Assembly (NCBI GenBank): GCA_040902705.1
Contig: JBBDWT010000104.1
Location: 1 to 28,098, forward strand
Length of the DNA stretch: 28,098 nt
Direction of reading: 5' to 3'
Source of the DNA: DATBSK01 sp040902705
GTDB lineage: Bacteria > Actinomycetota > Acidimicrobiia > IMCC26256 > PALSA-555
Below the pieces are notes generated by a model. The model saw nothing but the letters and a program-made list of their open reading frames with translations. It searched no databases and was not told where the DNA came from. The position numbers and the translations under genes were made by a program. This document shows, in pieces, positions 14,117-21,641 of the stretch (position 1 is the first letter of the stretch; each line of letters opens with the position of its first letter).

Positions 14117-14156
14117 AGGAGCGGGCCGGGTGAAGGGCCGATCCCGCTGCTTTCAG
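14113..14156. terminator. hairpin between convergent cupin and chimeric fragment
   Basis: CTGAA, then AGCGGG (14120-14125), pairs with CCCGCT (14143-14148) and TTCAG (14152-14156), with a smaller GGCC pairing inside. It covers the ends of both convergent frames and could terminate in both directions, although there is no T tract. Confidence 0.4.
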
Positions 14157-14449
14157 TGAGCGTTGCCAATGACCGGTGAATCTGACGTCAGAACGCCGCG
14201 CAGTGCTGTGTTCATCGCGTCGACGTCCGCGGCGGTCAACGTGCCGAGTCGGGCTTCGAGCAGGCTCGCCTCGATCGTCTGCAATCGGCCCATTTGCGCG
14301 ATCACGACGGAGATGAATGCGCGACCGCGATACACCTCGGGTTCGAGCACCTGTGCCATCACTTCAGGGTCGACGGCGAAGTTGACGAGGAAGCAACGCC
14401 GGAAGACTGTCTCTACCGCCAGAGGATTCTTGGGAAGCGAGGCGTCGGG
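14153..14449 (-). pseudogene. fused fragments: DUF2071 N-terminus and MazF/PemK C-terminus
   Basis: The frame reads 'NPLAVETVFRRCFLVNFAVD', then 'VMAQVLEPEVYRGRAFISVV', which matches the first strands of DUF2071 (YqjF-like) proteins. It then switches to 'QTIEASLLEARLGTLTAADV' and 'DAMNTALRGVL', which resembles the last helix of MazF/PemK toxins. No ATG, GTG or TTG exists before the DUF2071 part; the first starts are GTG 14365 and ATG 14362. The frame directly follows, in phase, the TAA of the DCC gene. I infer a deletion that joined pieces of two unrelated genes and left no functional product. Confidence 0.6.
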
Positions 14450-14890
14450 TTAGGTGCCTGACGACTGCGGCGATGGCCCGCGCCAACGGCGGATCGGGTC
14501 GCGTTGCGGGACGATATGCGCCAAGGAGCCACGAATCGCGGAGAGCCCGTCGTAGAGCGCCTCGGTGCCGGCGCGGATCGGTGCTGCGGCAGAAGAAGCG
14601 CGCGCAAGCCACGACGCTGCAGGGAGCTCGGCGCACACGCTCAGCAATGCTTGCCCGGCGCTCGAAATGGAGCCGTCGGGCTGCACAACATGGATGCTCT
14701 TCATCCGCTCCGCCTCGGACATCGGTGACAGCAATGATGCCGCGAGGGGATCTGAGAGCGGCAGAAGGTCGAGCCGCGTGTCGCGGTCCCACCCGTGCAC
14801 GAGTGCCGCGCTTGCTCTGCAGAACTTGCAATGATCGTCATATAAGAGCACCGGATACGCGGGACGAATGCGGCCAGGCAGGTCGTTCAC
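14450..14890 (-). CDS. thiol-disulfide oxidoreductase DCC family (DUF393)
   Basis: This 146-residue protein from GTG 14890 carries the family-defining 'YDDHCKFCRAS' (D-x-x-C-x-x-C, Cys21 and Cys24) near the N-terminus, then 'LPLSDPLAASLL', and 'IHVVQPDGSISSAGQALLSV', all typical of DUF393. The CxxC in a thioredoxin-like setting suggests redox activity, but no substrate is established for the family. The C-terminus 'RDPIRRWRGPSP' is polar. It is the best-preserved gene of a patchy region. The preceding 100 bp (14891-14991) have no recognisable feature. Confidence 0.87.
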   Translation of the reverse strand: MNDLPGRIRPAYPVLLYDDHCKFCRASAALVHGWDRDTRLDLLPLSDPLAASLLSPMSEAERMKSIHVVQPDGSISSAGQALLSVCAELPAASWLARASSAAAPIRAGTEALYDGLSAIRGSLAHIVPQRDPIRRWRGPSPQSSGT

Positions 14891-14991
14891 GAATGTGCGG
14901 CGTTCTTGGCAGTCATGACAATCAACGTAGCGATCTGCGGGAACGTGAGAACTCGGCGATCAGGGACGGTCAGACGTGCGGATCGCTCACG

Positions 14992-15174
14992 TCAACTCCG
15001 GGGGGATCGCCGCACGCCGTCGGTGAACGAGCTGCGCGGAACCCACGGCTGATCGTGGGGCGGCTCGACGTCCGGGTGGTGCGTCGGGTTCTCGCGCCGT
15101 CGGTCGTCACGGTTGCGCCGCCAGGGGCGCCACCCGCGGCTCTCGGTCTCCTGCTTCGCGCGACGTCTCTTCAT
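14992..15174 (-). CDS. small basic hypothetical protein
   Basis: This 60-residue frame begins at ATG 15174, in an ATGA overlap with the stop of the phosphoribosyltransferase fusion. It is Arg-rich ('MKRRRAKQETESRGWRPWRR') with a central 'HHPDVEPPHDQPWVP' segment. I recognise no family. The exact 4-nt overlap supports translation, but the composition resembles shadow frames, so it may not be real. Confidence 0.4.
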   Translation of the reverse strand: MKRRRAKQETESRGWRPWRRNRDDRRRENPTHHPDVEPPHDQPWVPRSSFTDGVRRSPRS

Positions 15175-16541
15175 CGTGACCTCCGTGACGGTTCCGTATC
15201 GGTGTGACTCGTGTCGTCGGGTGCCCGGCCGAGATGCCGGGTGAACCATCGGCCGGCCAGGTCGGCGACGGCGTCCAGCGTGCCGGGCTCCTCGAAGAGG
15301 TGCGTCGCCCCCGGCACGATCTCGACGACGTGCTCGCAGCGCATCTGGGCCGCGGCATCGCGGTTCAGCTCGATCACCCCGTCGTCGTGACCACCGACGA
15401 TCAGCAGTGTCGGCGCGCGCACCGCGCCGAGGCGCGCGCCTGCGAGATCCGGACGACCGCCGCGTGACACGACGGCGCTGACACTTGCCCCGGGATCGGC
15501 GGCCGCCCACAGTGCCGCGGCGGCGCCGGTGCTGGCCCCGAAGTATCCGACGGGCAGGTCTGCGATGTCGGGTTGCCCGGCCAGCCACCCGGTGACCGTC
15601 GTGAGCCGCTCGGCGAGCAGCTGCACGTCGAAGACGTTCGCGCGGTCGACTTCCTCCCGCGTCGTGAGCAGGTCGAAGAGCAGCGTCCCGATCCCGCGCT
15701 CGTTGAGCTCGCGCGCCACCCATCGATTCCGCGGGCTGTGACGGCTGCTCCCGCTCCCGTGGGCGAAGACGACCACCCCGACCGCGTCGTCGGGCACCGT
15801 GAGATGTCCCGACAGCTCGACGGGGCCGGCATCGATCGTGACCTCTTCGTCGCGGGCGCGGGCCGGGGGATCGTCGTCGGAGGCGCCCGTGGCGGTGACC
15901 GGCGCCGCCGCGGCCTCGGCGAGCAGCGAGACGACGTCCTCGTCCGGCGTCTGCGCGAAGTCTCGGTACCACTGACCGACGGCGAAGAACGCGGTCGGTG
16001 TCTCGAGGCACACCACCTCGTCGGCATCGGGTGCGAGCGCGTGCAGCGAGTCGGGGGGAGCGACGGGGACGGCGAGCACAACGCGTCCGGCACCTCGAGC
16101 CCGCGCGACCTGAAGGGCCGCACGCACGGTTCCCCCGGTGGCGATCCCGTCGTCGACGATGATCACGGTGCGGCCCTCGATGTCGAGCGCCTCGCCGTCG
16201 CCGCGAAAGCGCCTCGCTCGCCGCTCGATCTCTTCGCGCTCGCGCCGCTCGACCGCGTCGATCTCGTCGGGCTTCACCCCGGTGAGCCGGATCACGTCGT
16301 CGTTCAATGCGCGGGCACCTTCCTCACCGATCGCGCCCATGCCGAGCTCGGGCTGGTGAGGAACCCCGAGCTTGCGGACCACGATGACGTCGAGCGGCGC
16401 GCCCAGCGCGCGCGCCACCTCGGCGGCGACCGGGACCCCACCCCGGGGCAAGCCGAGCACGATCGGGTGCTCGCCCCGCAGGTGCCCGAGACGCTCGGCA
16501 AGCCGTCGGCCGGCATCACGCCGATCACGGAACAACTGCAT
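15171..16541 (-). CDS. phosphoribosyltransferase - dienelactone-hydrolase-like fusion
   Basis: This 456-residue two-domain protein has a type I phosphoribosyltransferase domain at 1-215 with the PRPP loop 'VIIVDDGIATGGT' (Asp130/131), and 'LGLPRGGVPVAAEVARALGA' at the N-terminus. An alpha/beta hydrolase follows at about 232-440 with nucleophile Ser337 in 'GYFGASTGAAAA', an acid in 'VGGHDDGV' (Asp386/387) and His414 in 'GATHLFEE'. Mycobacteria have the same fusion in the DosR dormancy regulon (Rv0571c/Rv2030c type); its substrate is not known. It is divergent from HPF, and a DosR-box-like site lies 61 bp upstream. Confidence 0.93.
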   Translation of the reverse strand: MQLFRDRRDAGRRLAERLGHLRGEHPIVLGLPRGGVPVAAEVARALGAPLDVIVVRKLGVPHQPELGMGAIGEEGARALNDDVIRLTGVKPDEIDAVERREREEIERRARRFRGDGEALDIEGRTVIIVDDGIATGGTVRAALQVARARGAGRVVLAVPVAPPDSLHALAPDADEVVCLETPTAFFAVGQWYRDFAQTPDEDVVSLLAEAAAAPVTATGASDDDPPARARDEEVTIDAGPVELSGHLTVPDDAVGVVVFAHGSGSSRHSPRNRWVARELNERGIGTLLFDLLTTREEVDRANVFDVQLLAERLTTVTGWLAGQPDIADLPVGYFGASTGAAAALWAAADPGASVSAVVSRGGRPDLAGARLGAVRAPTLLIVGGHDDGVIELNRDAAAQMRCEHVVEIVPGATHLFEEPGTLDAVADLAGRWFTRHLGRAPDDTSHTDTEPSRRSR

Positions 16542-16601
16542 CCACCACCTCTTTCACCTCTTTCGCCGCCTCTCAGGGTGGCGGTCGCCGCCCGGCATCG
16601 A

Positions 16602-16617
16602 CAGGGCCAGAGGTCCC
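16602..16617 (-). promoter_or_regulatory. DosR-box-like motif facing the phosphoribosyltransferase fusion
   Basis: Read on the minus strand it is GGGACCTCTGGCCCTG, preceded by GTC. The mycobacterial DosR box is TTSGGGACTWWAGTCCCSAA; the GGGAC and the G-n-CCC halves match. It is 14 of 16 identical to the plus-strand motif at 16723. Confidence 0.5.
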
Positions 16618-16623
16618 GACGTC

Positions 16624-16658
16624 GGCCGGTCGGCCGTGCGGTTGGCCGGTCGGCCGTG
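16624..16658 (+). repeat. two 15-bp direct repeats, 20-bp period
   Basis: GGCCGGTCGGCCGTG occurs exactly at 16624-16638 and 16644-16658, two helical turns apart, between the two DosR-like boxes. It may be an additional regulator site. Confidence 0.45.
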
Positions 16659-16722
16659 GGTGCGCCCAGACGCCCCGACTCCCTGGTGTGAGATCGCGAG
16701 TCCGAGGCTCGCGAGCCACATT

Positions 16723-16738
16723 GGGACCTCCGCCCCTG
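16723..16738 (+). promoter_or_regulatory. DosR-box-like motif facing HPF
   Basis: GGGACCTCCGCCCCTG, preceded by TT, lies 78 bp before the HPF start. It matches the conserved positions of the DosR box and mirrors the minus-strand motif at 16602-16617. A 12-bp palindrome, GGCTCGCGAGCC, lies just upstream at 16706-16717. Confidence 0.5.
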
Positions 16739-16816
16739 CCCGGCGGGGCGTCTCGCGGTCGAGACTGCGGGTCGAGCCCATCGCGGCGGAGCAGCACTCG
16801 CCGGAGAGGAGAGCAC

Positions 16817-17617
16817 ATGGCCCCGGATCCTGTCCTCGGCGAGGTCGCCGTCCACGAGAGCGGTTCGGTGCCGCCGGATGCACGTTCCTATGCCAGCGAG
16901 AAGATCGGTCACGTCGCCAAGCTCGCACGCGGGTCCGTGCTCTTCGCCAAGGTGGATCTGATCGCTCGAGGGGATCCGGCTCGTGAGCTTCATGCATTGG
17001 CGAAGGCGGAGCTCGACATCGACGGCACGGTCGTGCGCGCCCACGGCGAGGCATCCACGATGCTCGCTGCGATCGATGAGCTCGAGGGACGACTCCGAGA
17101 GCGCGTGGAGCGCGCCGGTGATGTCGAGCGCGCACGTCATCTCCGCCATCGCGACCCTCGACCGTGGCGTCATGGCGACCCTCCGACGCATCGAACGCAG
17201 TCCTTCCCGCGCCCGGTCGACGAGCGGCAGATCGTGCGGCACAAGACCTTCGCCCTCGACCCGTTGACCCCCGACGAGGCGGCACTCGAGCTCGAGCAGC
17301 TCGATCACGACTTCTGGCTGTTCAACAACGCCGAGACCGCCGACGACAATGTCATCGCCCGTGCGCCGGACGGCGGGTACGAGCTCCTGGAGCCGCCAGC
17401 GGGGGATCGCCCCGCGCGGAGTGGAGACGGCCCGATTCGCGTCAGCGCGGTGCACCCCGGCGCCATGACCGTGGACGATGCGGTCGCGCTGCTGGATCTC
17501 GGCGACCAACCGTTCGTGTTCTTCCTCGACCCGGAGACGAGACGCGGCTCCGTGGCCTACCGGCGCTACGACGGCCACTACGGGCTCGTCACGTCGGCGG
17601 AGCCGAACGGCGGGTGA
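16817..17617 (+). CDS. long ribosome hibernation-promoting factor (HPF/RafS type)
   Basis: This 266-residue protein binds and stores ribosomes in stasis. The N-terminal S30AE/HPF-like domain spans about 1-105 ('HVAKLARGSVLFAKVDLIAR'). Two copies of the C-terminal dimerisation-type domain follow: 'IVRHKTFALDPLTPDEAALE' with 'DHDFWLFNNAET', then 'VDDAVALLDLGDQPFVFFLD' with 'YRRYDGHYGLV'. Two C-terminal copies are known from actinobacterial stress-type HPFs. GGAGAGGAGA precedes ATG 16817, and longer starts enter the regulatory region. It is divergent from the phosphoribosyltransferase fusion and probably stress- or hypoxia-induced. Confidence 0.93.
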   Translation: MAPDPVLGEVAVHESGSVPPDARSYASEKIGHVAKLARGSVLFAKVDLIARGDPARELHALAKAELDIDGTVVRAHGEASTMLAAIDELEGRLRERVERAGDVERARHLRHRDPRPWRHGDPPTHRTQSFPRPVDERQIVRHKTFALDPLTPDEAALELEQLDHDFWLFNNAETADDNVIARAPDGGYELLEPPAGDRPARSGDGPIRVSAVHPGAMTVDDAVALLDLGDQPFVFFLDPETRRGSVAYRRYDGHYGLVTSAEPNGG

Positions 17618-17621
17618 GACG

Positions 17622-17638
17622 GGTGAGACGCGCTCACC
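17622..17638 (+). terminator. small hairpin after HPF
   Basis: GGTGAG-ACGCG-CTCACC forms a 6-bp stem 5 nt after the HPF stop. It lies next to a tandem CGGGTGAGAC duplication (17611-17630, last base differing by context). There is no T tract, so it may be a weak terminator or processing site ahead of the transporter gene. Confidence 0.35.
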
Positions 17639-17682
17639 TCGCCGCGTAGGGGTCGTCGCGCAGCAGCCCCCGAAACTCGACG

Positions 17683-18570
17683 ATCACCTACACTCCCGGG
17701 ACGCACCCCGGCCCGCACGAGACCGACCGCGCGCGTTCGTTCGACGCCCTCCTTCCGCCGGAGATCGCACGCGCGGCGGAGCAGGTCGGCGTCGCGAAGG
17801 CGACCATGCGGTTCGACCGGCTGTTCGTCCTGGGCGTGCTCGCCGGGGCGTTCATCTCGCTCGGCGCGATGTTCTCGACGGTGGTGACCGCCGGCGGCGA
17901 CCTCGCTCCCGGAGTCTCGCGCCTGCTGGCCGGGGCCGTGTTCTCGCTCGGTCTGATCCTGGTGGTCATCGCCGGCGCGGAGCTCTTCACCGGCAACAAC
18001 TTGATGTCGATCGCGTTCGCGAGCCGTCGCATCCGTCTGCGGGCGCTCCTGCGCGCGTGGGGGATCGTCTACGTCGGCAACTTCGTGGGTGCGATCGCGA
18101 CGGCACTCGTCGTGTACTGGTCGGGTGAGACGCGCGACGTCGCCGGTGTCGGTCAACGGGCGTTGGACATCGCCGCGACCAAGACCGACCTCGGGTTCGG
18201 CGAGGCCATCCTCCTCGGCGTGTTGGCCAACGCGCTCGTGTGCCTTGCCGTCTGGCTGGCGCTGTCGGCGCGGTCGGTCACCGACAAGATCGTCGCGATC
18301 ATCCTCCCGGTCGCTGCATTCGTGGCGGCGGGCTTCGAGCACAGCATCGCGAACATGTACTTCATCCCGAGCGGCCTCTTCCTCAAGGAATGGGCGCCCG
18401 ACAGCTTCTGGGCGAGCGCGCGACTCGGGCCCGCCCAGTACCGGGACCTGACCTGGTCGCGGTTCTTCGTCGACAACCTGCTCCCGGTGACGATCGGAAA
18501 CATCATCGGCGGCTCGGTGCTCGTCGGACTCGTGTACTGGTACGTGTACCGGCGCGACGCCGATGGGTGA
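17683..18570 (+). CDS. formate/nitrite transporter (FNT) family channel, start unclear
   Basis: The protein matches FocA/NirC from 'SFDALLPPEIARAAEQVGVA' (the gating N-terminal helix) through 'VFSLGLILVVIAGAELFTGN', 'LGVLANALVCLAVWLALSAR' and 'AAFVAAGFEHSIANMYFIPS', with six membrane helices and pentamer-type channel motifs. The first in-frame ATG (17806) lies after the conserved N-terminal helix, and no ATG, GTG or TTG occurs between the in-frame TAG at 17647 and 17806. Initiation at ATC 17683 or another rare codon is suggested, or a sequence error. Substrates are likely formate, nitrite or hydrosulfide. It follows HPF by 65 bp and fits a hypoxia module. Confidence 0.85.
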   Translation: MTYTPGTHPGPHETDRARSFDALLPPEIARAAEQVGVAKATMRFDRLFVLGVLAGAFISLGAMFSTVVTAGGDLAPGVSRLLAGAVFSLGLILVVIAGAELFTGNNLMSIAFASRRIRLRALLRAWGIVYVGNFVGAIATALVVYWSGETRDVAGVGQRALDIAATKTDLGFGEAILLGVLANALVCLAVWLALSARSVTDKIVAIILPVAAFVAAGFEHSIANMYFIPSGLFLKEWAPDSFWASARLGPAQYRDLTWSRFFVDNLLPVTIGNIIGGSVLVGLVYWYVYRRDADG

Positions 18571-18572
18571 GA

Positions 18573-18590
18573 CGCCCGCACCTGCGGGCG
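18573..18590 (+). terminator. hairpin after the FNT gene
   Basis: CGCCCGC-ACCT-GCGGGCG is a perfect 7-bp stem with a 4-nt loop, 2 nt after the TGA. It is a strong GC hairpin without T tract, plausible as an actinobacterial-style terminator. Confidence 0.5.
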
Positions 18591-18645
18591 GAGCCGCGGT
18601 CGGGTGTCGGCCGACGACGGCGCAACGCGCGGTGTCGTCGTGGAG

Positions 18646-19821
18646 TCAGCCGGCGTTCGGCGCCGCAATCTCTGCCGGGATGTCGTAGCGCTCGACGTAC
18701 CCGGCGAACCGCTCGCGCAGCTCGCCCGCGTCGAGGCCGTACTCGGCGAGATCGTAGCCGTGGGTGCCGAACTTGCCCTTCGGGTTCTCGGCGACGTACG
18801 CGCTGATCGCCGAGTAGGCACGCTCGCCGAGCTCGGCGCCGCACGCGCCGTAGATCGCCCCCACGGTGGCGAGGGGGTCGCGGACGAGGTCGGCATAGTG
18901 CACATCGATGACGGGATGGTCGGGGTGCGCGGCGCGGAACGCGTCGATCCGCGTGACCGACTCCTCGAGCATCGAGGTCCAGTGCTCGGCGATGTAGGCG
19001 CGGTGATCCGCGTCGCTGAACGTGCCCGAAAGCGTGCTGATGAGGCTGCAGACCGACGCCGCGAGCGCGGTGGGATCGCGGTGCAGGAGGACGAGCTGCG
19101 CATCGGGGTACACGGCCGTCAGCGCGTCGAGCGCGATCGCGTGATGCGGGCTCTTGAGCGTCCAACGGCCGCGCACGCCGCCGCTCTGGAGCACCTTCAG
19201 CGTGGTGCGGTGGTACTCGTACGCAGAGCGTTGGTCCGTCGCGAGGAGCCAGCGGCTGTACGAGGGCACGTTGGTGATCGCCTCCCACGACAGGCTCTTG
19301 AAGTCCTGACTCATCACGGCGATGCACTCGGTCGGGCCGTCGGCATCCTCGTGGTGGATCGCCTTCATGCGGGGGTTGAGCTGCTCGAGCATGTCCCCGC
19401 TCGCCTGCGCGGCGGCGACGCGCGGGCCGAAGCGGTGGCTCTGCGGTGTCGGCGGCGGCACGCTGTCGCCCGACTCCCACCGGAGCAGCGGCCGGTTGCC
19501 GGGGTCCTGATCGAGGAGGGAGCTGAGGAACGTCGTGCCGGCGCGGAACATCCCGATCACGACGATCGGGTCCTCGATGCGCTCGGCCTCGATCTCGGGA
19601 TGCGCGCCGGCCCAGTCGACGACCTTCAGCCGGTTGACCAGCGCGGCGACGATCGTCCCTCGCACGGCGACGTCGCCGAGCTCGCTGAGCTCGGCTTCGG
19701 ACGAGATCGAGTCGCAGAGGGCGGCGAGGCCGTCTCGGAACGAGTCGGGACCGAGGTCGACGAGCCCGGTCTGCGTGCACGCCTCGGCGACGACGTCATC
19801 GGGCTCGAGGGTCGTCGGCAT
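18646..19821 (-). CDS. PAPS-dependent sulfotransferase family protein
   Basis: This protein of about 391 residues (415 from the longer start at 19893) transfers sulfate from PAPS to an unidentified acceptor. The 5'-phosphosulfate loop is 'IVVIGMFRAGTTFLSSLLDQ', and the 3'-phosphate loop is 'LVLLHRDPTALAASVCSL'. Others are 'PLLRWESGDSVPPPTPQSHR' and 'RWTLKSPHHAIALDALTAVY', as in actinobacterial Stf-type enzymes. I prefer ATG 19821 because ATG 19893 overlaps the divergent gene's start codon (CATG) and would leave no 5' region for either; the choice is uncertain. CysD, which helps make PAPS precursor, begins at the window end. Confidence 0.87.
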   Translation of the reverse strand: MPTTLEPDDVVAEACTQTGLVDLGPDSFRDGLAALCDSISSEAELSELGDVAVRGTIVAALVNRLKVVDWAGAHPEIEAERIEDPIVVIGMFRAGTTFLSSLLDQDPGNRPLLRWESGDSVPPPTPQSHRFGPRVAAAQASGDMLEQLNPRMKAIHHEDADGPTECIAVMSQDFKSLSWEAITNVPSYSRWLLATDQRSAYEYHRTTLKVLQSGGVRGRWTLKSPHHAIALDALTAVYPDAQLVLLHRDPTALAASVCSLISTLSGTFSDADHRAYIAEHWTSMLEESVTRIDAFRAAHPDHPVIDVHYADLVRDPLATVGAIYGACGAELGERAYSAISAYVAENPKGKFGTHGYDLAEYGLDAGELRERFAGYVERYDIPAEIAAPNAG

Positions 19822-19891
19822 CGGGAAGGCGGGAACGTACTGAGCAGCGTCGTGTGCGTCAAACTCAGGGACGGGGCGCGAGACTGCGGCC

Positions 19892-20440
19892 ATGACCGAG
19901 ATCTCCGATCGCTACCGCCGTCTCGCCGGGCTCTTCACCGACAAGGTCGCGGCCGTCCCCGCCGACCGTTGGGACACCCAGTCGCCGTGCGAGGAGTGGA
20001 ACAGCCGCCAGCTCGTCGGGCACGTCGCCGACACGCAGGGCATGTTCCTCGGGCTCGTCGGCGAGTCGGCGGGCGACGCACCGTCCGTCGACGCCGATCC
20101 GCTCGGCGCGTGGACGGCGGCGCGCGACGCGGTCCAGCGCGCGCTCGAGGATCCCGCGGTGGCGGGCAAGGAGTTCGAAGGGCTCTTCGGACGCACGAGG
20201 TTCGAGGACGCGGTCGACCGGTTCCTCTGCTTCGACCTCGTGGTGCACGGTTGGGACCTCGCGCGCGCGGCCGGGCTCGACGACACGATCGCGCTCGACG
20301 ACGCGCGGCGCACCGCCGCGCTCGCCTCGCAGTTCGGTGAGTCGCTGCACTCCCCGGGCGTGTGCGGTCCCGAGGTCGAGGTCGCGGCGGACGCCGACGA
20401 GCAGACGCAGCTCCTCGCGTTGCTCGGCCGAACCCCCTGA
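19892..20440 (+). CDS. MDMPI/TIGR03086-family (DinB-like) protein, third copy
   Basis: This 182-residue protein has the family marks 'SPCEEWNSRQLVGHVADTQG' and 'VVHGWDLARAAGLDDT', with the conserved His and HxWDLA region expected for metal binding. It is more distant from the two cassette copies, and neither an ArsR gene nor an AGTATCT palindrome lies nearby. It is divergent from the sulfotransferase. The final stretch 'VAADADEQTQLLALLGRTP' matches the family C-terminus. The substrate is unknown; a mycothiol or DinB-like role is inferred. Confidence 0.87.
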   Translation: MTEISDRYRRLAGLFTDKVAAVPADRWDTQSPCEEWNSRQLVGHVADTQGMFLGLVGESAGDAPSVDADPLGAWTAARDAVQRALEDPAVAGKEFEGLFGRTRFEDAVDRFLCFDLVVHGWDLARAAGLDDTIALDDARRTAALASQFGESLHSPGVCGPEVEVAADADEQTQLLALLGRTP

Positions 20441-20474
20441 CGTCGGCGCGCGGACCCGTGCGGGGCGCTCGGGG

Positions 20475-21641
20475 CTAGACGAAGGTGGACTCGAGGCTCA
20501 GGCCGTACTCGGGGAAGGCGCCGATGGCGATGGTCTGGATCGAGCCGCCGCCGCGGCCGCCGCCGACCGGGTCGTCGACGAGGACGACGCAGTCGCGGTG
20601 CTGGTGGATCCGGCGCGCGACGTCGATCGTGTCGCACGCGTCGTGGTGGTCGCCGTCGACGTGGAGCTCGCCGCGCCACTGACCGTGGCGCGCGCCGTCG
20701 AGCCCGAAGTAGAGGCCGGTGCCGAGATGGAAGCCGGTGCCGTGCTCGACCGGCGCGACCTCGACCGGCCGCTCGCTGCCGTCGGACATCACGAACGTGA
20801 TGGTGCCGCCGAGGAAGCGCCGGTTCGTGTCGTCGAGCTGCACGTCGAAGCGGGCGTCGGCGAACGTGTCCTCGGTGCCGTCCGGGTGCTCGACGCCGCC
20901 GCGCAAGCGTCGGCCCGGTGCACCGGGCAGGTTCGACTCCATGAAGTAGTGGAAGAGGGCGTAGCGCGACCCGTCGGGTCGTTCGAGGAGCCAGGGCGCC
21001 CAGCTCGTGAACGAGCGCGGGTCGCGGATGCGAGTCGGCGGCTCGAGGTCGGGGAGCGGGTCACCCACCTGCATGCGTACACCCCAGGAGTGGTCACGAG
21101 TCCCCGCCCAACCCTGCGCGACGTCGACGCGTGTGCCGTCGACCTCGATCCAGCCCTCGGCCGTCCCGGTCTGGTGGTACCGGACGACGTCGTTGACCAC
21201 CCGGTTGTCGTGCGGCGACCGGTGCAGCTCACGGTTCTCCATGCGGGCCGGGACCACGCCACGGATCGTCAGGTCGAACGCGATGGGCTGCACGTCGTTG
21301 GGCTCGAGGCGGATGCGCACCGCCGACATCGGCTCGACGATGTCGTAGTGCAGCGGCCCGACGCCGACCCGCTCGGGATCGGTGTGCAGGGCGCGTGACC
21401 CGCGCACCGTCCACTGCTCGGTGCCGCGTGAGACGCCGCCGAACGCGTCGAGCACGTTGCGGTTCGTGTACTTCCCGAGTCCGAACAGCACCTGGAGCGA
21501 CCCGTCGAGCGCGCACGCCTGGAGCCAGAGCTTCTCGGTCCAGTTGACGTCGGTGGTGCCGACGGACGCGAACGTGTCGACGGTCTGGTGCTGGAGCGTC
21601 TCGTCGGCCCCGACGAGGGGCCCGATGGAGGGATCGCTCAC
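20475..21641 (-). CDS. DUF7064/7065-like (lipocalin-type) protein
   Basis: This 388-residue protein starts at GTG 21641, overlapping the P450 stop (GTGA). It is beta-rich with no signal peptide or membrane helix. The motif 'GWAGTRDHSWGVRMQV' is a hallmark of proteins annotated DUF7064/7065 and related to the AttH/CrtC double-lipocalin fold. Other recurring pieces are 'GLGKYTNRNVLDAFGGVSRG', 'RDPRSFTSWAPWLLER' and 'GELHVDGDHHDACDTIDVAR'. Related genes are often seen near steroid or terpenoid catabolic genes. No catalytic residue can be assigned. As third gene of the Rieske-P450 unit it may bind or convert the hydrophobic substrate. Confidence 0.7.
   Translation of the reverse strand: MSDPSIGPLVGADETLQHQTVDTFASVGTTDVNWTEKLWLQACALDGSLQVLFGLGKYTNRNVLDAFGGVSRGTEQWTVRGSRALHTDPERVGVGPLHYDIVEPMSAVRIRLEPNDVQPIAFDLTIRGVVPARMENRELHRSPHDNRVVNDVVRYHQTGTAEGWIEVDGTRVDVAQGWAGTRDHSWGVRMQVGDPLPDLEPPTRIRDPRSFTSWAPWLLERPDGSRYALFHYFMESNLPGAPGRRLRGGVEHPDGTEDTFADARFDVQLDDTNRRFLGGTITFVMSDGSERPVEVAPVEHGTGFHLGTGLYFGLDGARHGQWRGELHVDGDHHDACDTIDVARRIHQHRDCVVLVDDPVGGGRGGGSIQTIAIGAFPEYGLSLESTFV

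Noticed and set aside
17701..17717. GGGAC-containing sequence before FNT as a third DosR box
   Set aside because: The second half (G-n-CCC) does not fit the spacing shown by the two boxes in 16602-16738.
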